From CAYLMG01 sp964464635 (GTDB lineage Bacteria > Planctomycetota > Phycisphaerae > Sedimentisphaerales > Anaerobacaceae), in contig CAYXGT010000056.1 of the NCBI GenBank assembly GCA_964464635.1, forward strand, positions 1-19,496: a stretch of DNA of 19,496 bases, given 5' to 3'. The position numbers and the translations under genes were made by a program. Numbering within the stretch: position 1 is the first letter of the stretch; the number at the start of each line of letters is the position of its first letter. The notes beneath the pieces were generated by a model. The model was not told where the DNA came from. It saw only the letters and a list, made by a program, of their open reading frames with translations, and did not search any database. Below are positions 1-7,116 of this stretch, piece after piece.

Positions 1-919
1 GAAAGAATGGGCCAAAAAGCTCGGTCTTAAGGCGGGGATACCGGTTGCTATCGGTGCCTTTGACGCACATCTCGGCGGAGTCGGCTCGGGGATAAAGCAG
101 GGTGTGCTTGTTAAGATTATCGGCACCAGCACCTGTGATATGGTGGTAGCGCCGAATGATGCGAGTCTGCCCGATATACCCGGTATTTGCGGAATTGTTG
201 ATGGCTCTATTTTGCCCGGTTACTTCGGTCTTGAGGCAGGCCAATCCGCCGTTGGTGACATCTTCAACTGGTTTGTCAACTATATCAAGCCCGGCGGAGA
301 TAAGAAAGGGACACATCAGGCTTTGACAGGAGAAGCATTGAAGTTAAAGCCCGGCCAGTCCGGTCTTTTAGCGCTCGACTGGAATAACGGTAACCGTACG
401 ATTCTTGTTGACCAGAGATTGACAGGCCTGTTATTGGGTCAGACCCTTCATACCACGCCCGGAGAGATTTATCGGTCACTGGTTGAGGCGACGGCGTACG
501 GTGCATTGACTATTATAAACCGTTTTGAAGAATACGGTGTTAAAATAAATGAGGTTGTCAACTGCGGCGGGATTTCAGAAAAGAACGCGCTTGTGATGCA
601 GATTTACGCCGATGTCACCGGCAGAGAGATGAAAATCTCACGCTCGGCCCAGACCTGTGCATTAGGTTCGGCAATAGCCGGCGCTGTGGTTGCCGGTAAG
701 GCGACTGGTGGTTACGATAATTATGCAGACGCGCAGAAAGCTATGTGCGGCGTTAAGAAGAAAACATTCAAGCCCATTGCTGCAAATCACGAAGTTTACA
801 AACAGCTTTACGCCCTTTATAAGCAGCTTCATGACGGCTTCGGCGTTCCGGGCTGGAACGGCAATATGATAAATGTTATGAAGGAGCTGCTGAACATAAA
901 GGATAGAGCTAACGCGTAA
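1..919 (+). CDS. araB: Ribulokinase AraB, C-terminal part (5'-truncated by window edge)
   Basis: The frame is open from base 2 and ends at TAA 917-919, giving about 305 residues of the FGGY-family sugar kinase that phosphorylates L-ribulose in L-arabinose catabolism (cytoplasm). Recognisable AraB blocks are GAFDAHLGGVGSG, then VKIIGTSTCDMV (the phosphate-binding GTSTC segment of the second kinase domain), GICGIVDGSILPGYFGLEAGQSA, LDWNNGNRT, and near the C-terminus NCGGISEKN and CALGSAIAGAV. These follow the order in E. coli AraB. The GTG at 104 is an internal codon, not the start, because the family sequence continues upstream of it. araD begins 11 bp downstream on the same strand, so the two probably form an arabinose operon. 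No frameshift is visible. Confidence 0.93.
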   Translation, partial: KEWAKKLGLKAGIPVAIGAFDAHLGGVGSGIKQGVLVKIIGTSTCDMVVAPNDASLPDIPGICGIVDGSILPGYFGLEAGQSAVGDIFNWFVNYIKPGGDKKGTHQALTGEALKLKPGQSGLLALDWNNGNRTILVDQRLTGLLLGQTLHTTPGEIYRSLVEATAYGALTIINRFEEYGVKINEVVNCGGISEKNALVMQIYADVTGREMKISRSAQTCALGSAIAGAVVAGKATGGYDNYADAQKAMCGVKKKTFKPIAANHEVYKQLYALYKQLHDGFGVPGWNGNMINVMKELLNIKDRANA

Positions 920-930
920 AAGAGTCCCTG

Positions 931-1623
931 ATGCATGAAGAATTGAAAGAGATTGTCTGTCAGGCCAATATTGAGCTGCAGAAGCAAAAACTGGTTATAT
1001 TTACCTGGGGAAATGTAAGCGGAATCGACCGCAGGGAAGGTGTTGTTGCGATAAAGCCTTCAGGCGTCTCTTATGATGATTTGACTGCTGATAAAATTGT
1101 CCTGCTTAATTTAGATGGTGATATAATCGAAGGTGACCTCAGGCCATCCTCCGATACGCCGACCCATCTTGAGCTTTATCGCAACTTCAAAGAGGTAGGG
1201 GGGATATGTCACACACACAGTACCTTTGCAACGATGTGGGCACAGGCCTGTCGGGAAATTCCCTGCCTTGGTACCACTCATGCGGACCATTTTTACGGCC
1301 CTGTCCCTGTCACTGATATTATGACTGCAGAGGAGATACAGAACGATTATGAATTGAATACAGGCAAAGTTATTGTCAGGTGTTTTGCCGATATTGACCC
1401 GATGCACAGACCGGCGGTGCTGGTTGCCAATCATGGGCCTTTTACCTGGGGCCAGACGCCGCAGAAAGCAGTTGAAAACGCGGTCGTTCTTGAACAGGTG
1501 GCATTTACTGCTCTTGGAACAATAAGCATAAACGAGAGCCGGAAGGATATCAGCAAGGTGCTTTTGGACAAGCACTATTTGCGTAAGCACGGCAGGGATG
1601 CCTATTACGGCCAGAAATCCTGA
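931..1623 (+). CDS. araD: L-ribulose-5-phosphate 4-epimerase AraD
   Basis: A 230-aa protein, close to the roughly 231 aa of E. coli AraD. It interconverts L-ribulose-5-phosphate and D-xylulose-5-phosphate, the last step that feeds arabinose into the pentose phosphate pathway. Visible family signatures are TWGNVSGIDR near residue 26, IKPSGVSYDDLTADK, SSDTPTHLELY (the conserved Asp of the metal site), HTHSTFATMWAQ (two zinc-ligand histidines), GTTHADHFYGPVP, NHGPFTWG (third histidine), and the C-terminal LLDKHYLRKHGRDAYYGQ, nearly identical to the E. coli end. It starts with ATG 11 bp after araB, with only a weak purine-rich stretch upstream, so translation may be coupled. The sugar-acid aldolase fold (class II aldolase/adducin) includes fuculose-phosphate aldolases, but the C-terminus and the araB neighbour argue for AraD. 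Confidence 0.95.
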   Translation: MHEELKEIVCQANIELQKQKLVIFTWGNVSGIDRREGVVAIKPSGVSYDDLTADKIVLLNLDGDIIEGDLRPSSDTPTHLELYRNFKEVGGICHTHSTFATMWAQACREIPCLGTTHADHFYGPVPVTDIMTAEEIQNDYELNTGKVIVRCFADIDPMHRPAVLVANHGPFTWGQTPQKAVENAVVLEQVAFTALGTISINESRKDISKVLLDKHYLRKHGRDAYYGQKS

Positions 1624-1652
1624 ACGCTCAAAAGACGAAAAACCAAATTTTT

Positions 1653-1690
1653 AAGCCGGCTTTATTAAAAAGACCAGCTTTTTTATTTTT
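1653..1690 (+). terminator. Possible rho-independent terminator after araBD
   Basis: About 30 bp after the araD stop, AAGCCGG (1653-1659) can pair with CCAGCTT (1674-1680) with one C-A mismatch. A T-rich run (CTTTTTTATTTTT) follows directly. The stem is short and imperfect and the loop is 14 nt, so this is a plausible but weak terminator separating the arabinose genes from ssrA. Confidence 0.4.
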
Positions 1691-1699
1691 GAACAGTTA

Positions 1700-1728
1700 T
1701 TGCAGTTTTTCGTAAAAGACGGTATAAT
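1700..1728 (+). promoter_or_regulatory. Promoter of ssrA
   Basis: TTGCAG (1700-1705) and a perfect TATAAT (1723-1728) are separated by 17 bp, the ideal sigma-70 layout. Transcription would begin near 1735 and give a precursor with a 5' leader of about 55 nt. The mature tmRNA 5' end at 1790 would be made by processing. Confidence 0.75.
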
Positions 1729-1789
1729 AAATTGTCAGGCGGATAGGAATTACAATCCGAAGGGAATTAACGAATTGAAAAGTAAATAC

Positions 1790-2141
1790 GGGGGCGAACG
1801 GCTTCGACCGGATGTTAGATGATTAAGTTGCGTGTCCAGGACGCCGGTTGGCCTGGTTAATCATCCGGCACAAATTTAACTGGCAACTACCAGTATGCAA
1901 TGGCTGCGTAATTAACGCAGCCCGTCCTGTTGAATCTTGCCTGTGGGTTTGACAAGGGCGCCAATTAGCAGGCTGGTCCCTGAGGTTGTCCGGGCCGAAG
2001 GGACAAGATCTAATTCCGGGATAGCCCAGATAGGAGCCTGTCGTTTGGCACCTGTTGAGGCGAATTTTAATTAAGCGACTATGCATGTAGACACTTAATC
2101 TGAAGCATCACGGGACGGGGGTTCGAATCCCCCCGCCTCCA
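1790..2141 (+). ncRNA. ssrA: tmRNA (ssrA)
   Basis: The transfer-messenger RNA that rescues stalled ribosomes and tags the unfinished peptide. The 5' GGGGGCG (1790-1796), followed by the typical AACGGCTTCGACC, pairs with CGCCTCC (2134-2140, one G-U) to form the acceptor stem, with A2141 as discriminator. CCA is not encoded. The T-arm is GGGGG (2117-2121), loop TTCGAAT, CCCCC (2129-2133). A tag reading frame in the first third ends at a TAA placed in the loop of the hairpin GGCTGCG/CGCAGCC. Length is 352 nt, normal for a one-piece tmRNA. The last 20 nt are also the attachment site of the downstream island, which restores the 3' end exactly, so the gene stays functional. The tail of the integrase overlaps it on the opposite strand. 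Confidence 0.96.
1867..1911 (+). other. tmRNA proteolysis-tag reading frame
   Basis: Reading back from the TAA at 1909-1911 gives GTNLTGNYQYAMAA. The resume codon is most likely GGC 1867-1869, because an A sits four bases upstream as in E. coli tmRNA; ACA 1870-1872 is the alternative. The tag ends in AMAA, where most described tags end ALAA, but keeps the hydrophobic-AA end recognised by ClpXP-type proteases. Confidence 0.75.
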
Positions 2142-3364
2142 TTACCCCCAACTGTCTGTAACTCGTTATTAGTCAACAACTTGGGTTCTACCTTTGTTGA
2201 CTCAACGCGCCTGCGTTGCACGCTCTTAGCACATATTTGGCCTGAAAAGATGTTTTCTGATATCTTTTCAGCCAGCTCTGAAAGCCTCTCGTGCCGTGTT
2301 CTGGCATAGAAATTAGCAGTCATTTCCGGTGATGAATGCCTCGCCATCGTTTGCAGTTCTCTTATATTCGCACCAGCCTCAGCAGCCAGAGTAACAAAGG
2401 CTGTTCTGCAAGCGTGAAAGTCAACTTTGCCCTCAGCGGTTACTTTTGGGATTCCCGCAGCTTCAAGGTCTTTGTCCATCTCTCTTGCGGCGTGGCTCGG
2501 CACATATAGCAGAGCATTCTTTGGGTAGGCAAAATTACTATAAAACTGCTGATAAAGCTTAGGCACTAATCCAGAATCAGCAAAAGCCTCTAATTTTTTA
2601 AGCAATCCCAAAGGCAAAGGCTGAAAGCCGGATTTACGGTTTTTCGTCCATTCGGCCTCAAGCCAGAGTCCACCTTGCTCAAGGTCTAAATGGTCTCTTG
2701 TCAAAGCCCGCAATTCGGCTACACGCAAACCACTTAGAATTGCTACTTCATAGAGTAGCCTTCTGTGCTCCGGCGCAATTGCTAAGAGCGACCGTATTTC
2801 CTGCGGTCTCAACGCCCTACGCTTGCTCTTTGGCGTTGTGTCCATAGCTCCAAGATTTGCCAGCGGATTCTCCAGAAGATACCCTCTCAACACACACCAG
2901 TTACAGAAAGTAGTCAAAGCGTCTGTAATGTTCCTGATAGTCCTTCCTGCTCTGCCCTGTTCTTTGAGTTTTCTTAGGACAGCTTCAACTCTTGGCAATA
3001 AATCGTCAAGGTCTGATAGGATTTCAAGTTCGAGTGTTTCTTTCCAAAGCTTCAAGTGCTGTTCTTTTTTAGCAGCGTGGACTTTGCCCCAAGCTCTACC
3101 GCCACGACCACCCTGCATTTTACCCCAAGCGATATATTCTGCTGCTGTTTCTTCAAAGGATTTGTCTCGATACTTATGACTTGATTTCGGCGGTGGTCTG
3201 TATCCTAAGCGGATTTGTCTGTGCTCATCTTCGAGCCGTTGTGCGATTTTAAGGGTTTCGGATTTTTGTCTCGTTCCTGTAAAAAACTTTCTCTTTCCGT
3301 TAAAGTCAACAAACCACGCCTGATACTTACCCCCTTTATTCGGTTTTCCTCTTATACCTGCCAT
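2108..3364 (-). CDS. int: Tyrosine recombinase (island integrase), integrated-state form
   Basis: A site-specific recombinase that inserts and excises the island at ssrA. An N-terminal DNA-binding arm (KYQAWFVDFNGKRKFFTGTR) and a core-binding region are followed by the catalytic domain. Numbered from the ATG at 3364: R214 (SGLRVAEL), K241, H317 and R320 (HACR), H343 (MARHSS) and the nucleophile Y353 (NFYARTR), so the catalytic set is complete. The ATG at 3364 has GAGG six bases upstream and overlaps the stop of the preceding small gene (TAATG), so it is preferred over the GTG at 3388. The last residues (NGGGGIR) are encoded by the attachment core and TPVP by ssrA itself. In the circular element the frame would continue into the segment at 16551-16852. 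Length is 418 aa here and about 514 aa predicted for the circle. Confidence 0.93.
   Translation of the reverse strand: MAGIRGKPNKGGKYQAWFVDFNGKRKFFTGTRQKSETLKIAQRLEDEHRQIRLGYRPPPKSSHKYRDKSFEETAAEYIAWGKMQGGRGGRAWGKVHAAKKEQHLKLWKETLELEILSDLDDLLPRVEAVLRKLKEQGRAGRTIRNITDALTTFCNWCVLRGYLLENPLANLGAMDTTPKSKRRALRPQEIRSLLAIAPEHRRLLYEVAILSGLRVAELRALTRDHLDLEQGGLWLEAEWTKNRKSGFQPLPLGLLKKLEAFADSGLVPKLYQQFYSNFAYPKNALLYVPSHAAREMDKDLEAAGIPKVTAEGKVDFHACRTAFVTLAAEAGANIRELQTMARHSSPEMTANFYARTRHERLSELAEKISENIFSGQICAKSVQRRRVESTKVEPKLLTNNELQTVGGNGGGGIRTPVP
2122..2143 (+). repeat. attL, 22-bp core identical to the ssrA 3' end
   Basis: The segment from TTCGAATCC (T-loop of tmRNA) to CGCCTCCATT is repeated exactly at 16853-16874. 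It covers the T-loop, the 3' T-stem strand, the 3' acceptor strand and two bases beyond the mature end. Bases outside the core differ on both sides (G2121 against T16852, A2144 against G16875), which defines the repeat ends. Confidence 0.92.
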
Positions 3365-3543
3365 TATTGCCTCACTTTCTGCCAGCACTCAAGCAAATAA
3401 CTTGATAATGACAGACCTTTTACCTTTGCAGCCTGCTCAAGCTCTTTGCGCTGGGATGGTTTGAGCCTGAGCGTTACAAGAGCGGTTCTTCTATCTTTTA
3501 CTTTTAGTGGTGGTCTGCCCATTTTTGCCTTTTTCTTTGCCAT
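3364..3543 (-). CDS. Small basic ribbon-helix-helix-like protein, coupled to int
   Basis: A 59-aa frame starting with ATG at 3543. It is very basic at the N-terminus (MAKKKAKMGRPPLKVKDRR), followed by an alternating strand-like ALVTLRLKPSQ and two predicted helices (RKELEQAAKVKG, SLSSYLLECWQKVRQ). This is the layout of ribbon-helix-helix DNA-binding proteins (Arc/CopG/MobC-like). Its TAA overlaps the integrase ATG (TAATG), so the two are almost surely translated together. A small DNA-binding protein coupled to an integrase is often an excisionase or a repressor of the integration module. The family is inferred from pattern only. Confidence 0.7.
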   Translation of the reverse strand: MAKKKAKMGRPPLKVKDRRTALVTLRLKPSQRKELEQAAKVKGLSLSSYLLECWQKVRQ

Positions 3544-3574
3544 AAATACAATATACTTTATGTATTCGGATAAG

Positions 3575-3853
3575 TCAAGACAAATTATTAATATTTTTCA
3601 AAAATTTTTCTTTTTCGTCTTTTGCTTTTTCAAGCCGCTTCTCCAGATGTTCAAGCAAAACACCAACTGTCCATACAGGCTCACCGAAAAGCCTTACGCT
3701 TGGCGGTAATTCTCCCCGCTCAATAGCCCTTTTGACGCTTACCTGATGTCGGTTGAAAATCTTAGAGAGTCCCTGCTCTGTTATGACCGCTCCGGCTGGT
3801 AAGTCTCCCAGCTCTTTGATAATTCCAACATTTAATTCTGTGTTGTTTTCCAT
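3575..3853 (-). CDS. HTH DNA-binding protein (excisionase/MerR-like small HTH)
   Basis: A 92-aa protein with GGAG nine bases before its ATG. Residues about 20-50 (AVITEQGLSKIFNRHQVSVKRAIERGELPPSVRL) look like a helix-turn-helix followed by the short wing typical of excisionase-like HTH domains. WTVGVLLEHLEKRLEKAKDEKEK then forms a charged, probably coiled C-terminal helix. Similar proteins commonly sit beside TOPRIM primases and integrases in Planctomycetota elements (from memory, not searched). It lies between the primase and the integrase. It may act as a recombination directionality factor or as a regulator; the sequence does not decide which. Confidence 0.75.
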   Translation of the reverse strand: MENNTELNVGIIKELGDLPAGAVITEQGLSKIFNRHQVSVKRAIERGELPPSVRLFGEPVWTVGVLLEHLEKRLEKAKDEKEKFLKNINNLS

Positions 3854-3901
3854 TTGTAAAACTCCATATACTAAAACATCAATATTTAAATCTCATTTAT
3901 T

Positions 3902-4005
3902 TACCCCACCCTATGACTCACTATTTCTCAAATAGGAATATCATCAACTGGCTTATTATTTCCCTGATTGGCAGAATCAGAAATAGTGAGTAGGGCAGTG
4001 GGGTA
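3902..4005. repeat. Long inverted repeat at the 3' end of the primase gene (candidate origin)
   Basis: Two 27-nt arms, 3902-3928 and 3979-4005, are inverted copies separated by 50 bp. ACTCACTATTTCT (3916-3928) is the exact reverse complement of 3979-3991, and TACCCCAC (3902-3909) that of 3998-4005. Only the six bases between these blocks pair poorly. The loop holds the last codons of the primase gene. An AT-rich stretch (about 3860-3902) lies on the outer side. There is no U-run, so it does not look like a simple terminator. In PICIs the replication origin sits next to the primase gene, which makes this a candidate origin; a transcript-end stem-loop is the alternative. Confidence 0.6.
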
Positions 4006-5727
4006 GATTAACATTTTTCGCTTATCGTTCGGGTCTTTTTCCTGAATCACTAAACCAGCGGTCTCCAACATCGGAATAATCTGCTGTCGAAGCTGCCAGT
4101 CCGGTATGAATCGGTCATAAACCTCATAGTGCTTCTGAATTATATCTTGTCTGCTAAGTCCCAGCTTTCCAGTAACTTCCTCTAATCCTTCAGGTTTATT
4201 GTTATTTTTCTCATACCAAGCGGGCAGAATAACCTCTTGATATAGCTGATAGATATACGGTGGCAGATTAAGCTCCTGACTCTCGGATATAACATCCCAG
4301 ATTTTGAAAGCTTCTTTAATATCACTTTCATTTGCCACAATGGTCGAGCCATCTTTTTCCCTGAACCACAGATTCAGCAGGGCAAACAATTTTACCAGTG
4401 AAATAAGCCGTCCGATGTCTCTGGTGTGTCGTGGCTTAAGCGCCTTCTTGCCGCTTAGAAAGCCCTGTTCAATTAGCTCCGGTTTGCCTATCTTTATCTC
4501 CTTTATGCTTTCCTGTTTTATGGCTTTTATTCTTTCTTTGAGTAGTTTCCTGTCTGTGTAGCTGTCTAACAGTAGCTGGTAGGCATTGCCATCGGTTTCC
4601 TTCTTTAGTTTTTCGCATATCGCCTCTCTGATTTTTTCTTGGTTTGTTTCAGGACTAAGCAAAAGGAATCTCGTCGCTTCCTGTTCATCTATCTTCAGTC
4701 CAGCGGTGCAGAAAATCACAGCCGGATAACCTCTCAACAAAACGTTTTTTGTTCTCAGGCCGAACTTCTGATTCTTGTCAGTTATCTTGAGCACAATTTC
4801 CTTTTTGTCGTGTGAAAGCATCGGTCTTAGACGCTCCAGCAATTGAGTATGTGGTTGGTCGAGGAAAATCAGAATCTTTCGGGATAGGTCAACGATATAT
4901 CCTTTTCCCTTCACAAATTCGCCTACATCGTGGAAAAAAGCTGTCGGTGAGCAGTGCCCGATTTCGATTACATCCTCTTTAGGAAACAGCCGAGCGATTT
5001 CGGTCGGGATATAGCTTTTACCGGTCGATGATGGAGCATTGAAGCTAATGTTGAATTGAGAGCTTTCGGTGTAGGCCGATAGTTCACATAGGAAAGTTAT
5101 CAGCTTATTTTCTTGGTCTCTTTTTATCGTCAGGCCAAGTATCTCAATAACATCTTGTGATGTTAGAAGTTCAAATTGTGATATATCTATAGACTCAAAA
5201 GGTATTGCCTTTTCCGCTAACTTAATTAACTCCTCTTTATTCCCACCCGCATCCAGCCAGTCGGACACATCGCCTTTGTCCGGCACTCCTGGCAATTCAA
5301 GTATCCTTGCCTTCACGCCGACACGAGCTAAACTTTCAGCCACCGCTTTTGCGTGCCTTCTGCCTGCATCATCGTTGTCGGGTATGATACATACTTTAGA
5401 GCGGTCGTTAAGGAATTCACTATAGTTATCTTCCCATTTAACTGCTCCCATCGCACACGTTGTAGCTATTAGCCCTTTACCATACAACCGGTCAACGTCT
5501 TTTTCGCCTTCGACAATAAATACCCAGTCCTTTGGATTAGCTCTGAGAAGCTCCTGCAACCGATACAATACCCGCCTGACTCCTTCAAGATTCCATACCC
5601 AACCACCTTTGCCGTCTGGCCTGCGCTGCCGAAAGTCTTTAGGCTCGTAACGAACAACCTGATACAGCAGCTCTCCTTCTTCATCTTTATAATCGTACGT
5701 TGCTGTGATTGTTCTCTTATCGTTCAT
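3928..5727 (-). CDS. TOPRIM primase fused to P-loop ATPase (island replication protein)
   Basis: A 599-aa protein. An N-terminal segment (about 10-60) resembles the region preceding TOPRIM in phage primases. A TOPRIM domain spans about 66-160, with the metal-binding glutamate motif FIVEGEKD (70-77), PDNDDAGRRHA (116-126) and KGDVSDWL (151-158). A P-loop domain follows with Walker A APSSTGKS (231-238), a Walker-B-like ILIFLDQPH (about 285-293), and a C-terminal region probably ending in a winged helix. It probably primes and/or unwinds DNA at the island's origin. There is no N-terminal zinc-binding domain; a separate Cys-rich protein is encoded directly upstream with a 4-bp ATGA overlap and could supply it. 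The long inverted repeat lies at its 3' end. Confidence 0.85.
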   Translation of the reverse strand: MNDKRTITATYDYKDEEGELLYQVVRYEPKDFRQRRPDGKGGWVWNLEGVRRVLYRLQELLRANPKDWVFIVEGEKDVDRLYGKGLIATTCAMGAVKWEDNYSEFLNDRSKVCIIPDNDDAGRRHAKAVAESLARVGVKARILELPGVPDKGDVSDWLDAGGNKEELIKLAEKAIPFESIDISQFELLTSQDVIEILGLTIKRDQENKLITFLCELSAYTESSQFNISFNAPSSTGKSYIPTEIARLFPKEDVIEIGHCSPTAFFHDVGEFVKGKGYIVDLSRKILIFLDQPHTQLLERLRPMLSHDKKEIVLKITDKNQKFGLRTKNVLLRGYPAVIFCTAGLKIDEQEATRFLLLSPETNQEKIREAICEKLKKETDGNAYQLLLDSYTDRKLLKERIKAIKQESIKEIKIGKPELIEQGFLSGKKALKPRHTRDIGRLISLVKLFALLNLWFREKDGSTIVANESDIKEAFKIWDVISESQELNLPPYIYQLYQEVILPAWYEKNNNKPEGLEEVTGKLGLSRQDIIQKHYEVYDRFIPDWQLRQQIIPMLETAGLVIQEKDPNDKRKMLIYPTALLTISDSANQGNNKPVDDIPI

Positions 5728-6104
5728 ATTCCCCCCTTTTTCTTTTTAGTCGATTCTGCGCTTAAACCAAGCCTCTCAGATGCCTGTTTAGAAATTCTGT
5801 AAGGTCTGTAAGGATATAACGGGCAAGCTAAATCACTGCATAGACGAACTTCTTCTTTTTGCCAGCCGCAACATTCCAAACAAAAAGCCTTTACTCCTGC
5901 TTTCATACTTCTGCCTCTCATAGCCTTGTCATAATTGGCTCGATGAATATCTGGTATTTGTTTTCTGCGTTGCTCGATTTGTTCAGAGCGTTTTTGCTTT
6001 GACTTTGAATCTTCGATTTGGTATTTTCCACACTGATTACAATATTTTGGGCTGTCGTGCTTAAGGTGTGGGCTACGGCAGCCCTTGCTTTTTAACTTAT
6101 TCAT
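5724..6104 (-). CDS. Cys-rich zinc-finger-like protein upstream of the primase
   Basis: A 126-aa basic protein with two cysteine clusters: YCNQCGKY near residue 21, and FCLECCGWQKEEVRLCSDLACPLYPYRP at about 74-101. This is the C-x2-C...C-x4-C-P-L-x-P-x-R pattern seen in small phage and island DNA-binding proteins. It overlaps both neighbours by 4 bp (ATGA with the AlpA-like gene upstream and with the primase gene downstream), so it belongs to the replication operon. It may provide DNA binding for the primase, which lacks a zinc domain. Function is not established. Confidence 0.75.
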   Translation of the reverse strand: MNKLKSKGCRSPHLKHDSPKYCNQCGKYQIEDSKSKQKRSEQIEQRRKQIPDIHRANYDKAMRGRSMKAGVKAFCLECCGWQKEEVRLCSDLACPLYPYRPYRISKQASERLGLSAESTKKKKGGI

Positions 6105-6334
6105 TTTTCACCCCCTTGCATTGCTTCAAAGTCTTTACGGTCGGGACACCCCATATTTATCCAGCTTTGAATTATTGAATTTGCCCAGCGGACGCTTCCA
6201 CCAATACGAACCGGAGCAGGTAGCTTACCGCAGGCATTAAGGCGGAATACTTGACGCTTGGACAAACTTAACAGTCCGCCTAACTGTTTTGCTGTGAGTA
6301 GCTGGATTTCTGATTTTGTTTTCTCTGATTCCAT
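6101..6334 (-). CDS. AlpA-like helix-turn-helix regulator
   Basis: A 77-aa protein of the AlpA/excisionase small-HTH type (HTH_17-like). LLTAKQLGGLLSLSKRQVFRLNACGKLPAPVRIGGSVRWANSIIQSWI gives an HTH followed by the wing 'R-x-G-x-S-x-R-W' and a terminal helix, then GCPDR. It is the first gene of a tightly overlapping cluster (AlpA-like, Cys-rich, primase) and stands behind a promoter with repeated operator-like sequences at 6389-6490. AlpA proteins are transcriptional activators of excision or replication genes in Gram-negative PICIs and in the CP4-57 prophage. That role here is inferred from family and position. Confidence 0.82.
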   Translation of the reverse strand: MESEKTKSEIQLLTAKQLGGLLSLSKRQVFRLNACGKLPAPVRIGGSVRWANSIIQSWINMGCPDRKDFEAMQGGEK

Positions 6335-6388
6335 AATTCAGTACCTTTCAATAAATGACTGTTCTCTTTACCCAAAGGCACTGAAATA

Positions 6389-6490
6389 AACCTTCTAATC
6401 AACCTTCTAAGAAAATATGATTCGTAATTGTTGCTATGGCAAGGGCTTACAAAAGTAGAAAATTTTTTATGAGGTTGATTTTGAGGTTGA
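6389..6490 (-). promoter_or_regulatory. Promoter with two pairs of 12-bp-spaced repeats (putative operator)
   Basis: On the - strand, TTGCCA (plus 6437-6442) and CATATT (plus 6414-6419) are 17 bp apart and point toward the AlpA-like gene. Directly downstream of the -10, TTAGAAGGTT occurs twice with a 12-bp period (plus 6401-6410 and 6389-6398). Upstream of the -35, TCAACCTC occurs twice with the same 12-bp period (plus 6483-6490 and 6471-6478). The spacing of about one helical turn and the position on both sides of the promoter suggest binding sites for an island regulator. Confidence 0.55.
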
Positions 6491-6519
6491 AAGCAACTCA
6501 GGTAGGGTAGATAAGGTAT

Positions 6520-7116
6520 TCAGATATCTCCGTCTGAGATATTTGTCTGCCCTCGCCTGTCCTCCGGCAGCCTTTGAGCTTTGTTAAGATTTAACGAGCG
6601 TGAACCTTTGGCTTTCACTTTATCTTCCGCTTTTTTAAGCAGTTTTGAAATATTTTGAGTAGAACACTGCATTTCAATAGCTGCTTGTTGTGGAGTTTTA
6701 CCTCTGATGTGTATCAGTCTCCAAACTTCTGTTTCTTTGGGCGTTAGGTCTGATGATACTTTTCTCTTTCTCTTTTTGGTTTTCTTTTTTGAATAGCCCA
6801 AAGCTTCAAGCTTTTCGGAGTTTATACGCCACTGCCTCAGACGGTTAAGGTCAACTTCAATTCGACCTATATCTGGATTTCTGGTACAGACGAAAACACC
6901 GGTTGTTTCACCGGTATTAGAATTTGTTCTTATGTTCGGCTCTATGAAACAATTTTCTTCACACTCACGACATACTACTCCCTTTGCGTGTTCGATTTCT
7001 TCTAATACTCCTATTTCTACAAGCTCGTCAAGTTTTCCGGTAGGCCAGTCTGCTATTTCGTCCGCTGAAATTACATCAGCATCAAAGGCCTGTAATCTTT
7101 CTGCCAGTTGTTGCAA
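6520..7116 (-). CDS. Zinc-ribbon/HTH regulator with sigma-region-4-like C-terminus
   Basis: About 198 aa. An acidic N-terminal region is followed by VVCRECEENCF and VFVCTR (about 47-78), probably a zinc-binding site, and a basic linker KKKTKKRKRK. A C-terminal helix-turn-helix (about 123-165, LTPKETEVWRLI...TPQQAAIEMQCSTQNISKLLKKAEDKV) has the pattern of sigma-70 region 4 and LuxR-type HTH domains. It ends in LPEDRRGQ. It probably controls transcription of the island, perhaps from the repeats just downstream. The start is uncertain. The TTG at 7116 has no close ribosome site, while an ATG at 7124 that follows AGGGAG is out of frame, with a six-T run in between. Confidence 0.72.
   Translation of the reverse strand: MQQLAERLQAFDADVISADEIADWPTGKLDELVEIGVLEEIEHAKGVVCRECEENCFIEPNIRTNSNTGETTGVFVCTRNPDIGRIEVDLNRLRQWRINSEKLEALGYSKKKTKKRKRKVSSDLTPKETEVWRLIHIRGKTPQQAAIEMQCSTQNISKLLKKAEDKVKAKGSRSLNLNKAQRLPEDRRGQTNISDGDI

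Noticed and set aside
1111..1590. 159-aa open frame on the - strand
   Set aside because: It is antisense to araD, whose product matches its family over the full length.
1823..2086. 87-aa open frame on the - strand
   Set aside because: It lies entirely inside ssrA; the RNA structure (acceptor stem, T-arm, tag frame) explains the sequence and the peptide has no family character.
3365..3388. GTG at 3388 as integrase start
   Set aside because: The ATG at 3364 has a good ribosome site (GAGG) and a TAATG coupling with the 59-aa gene, so the eight extra residues are not needed.
6521..6545. 10-bp inverted repeat (CAGATATCTC/GAGATATTTG) as a terminator
   Set aside because: It overlaps the end of the 198-aa coding sequence and has no U-run on the gene strand; left as a weak structure only.
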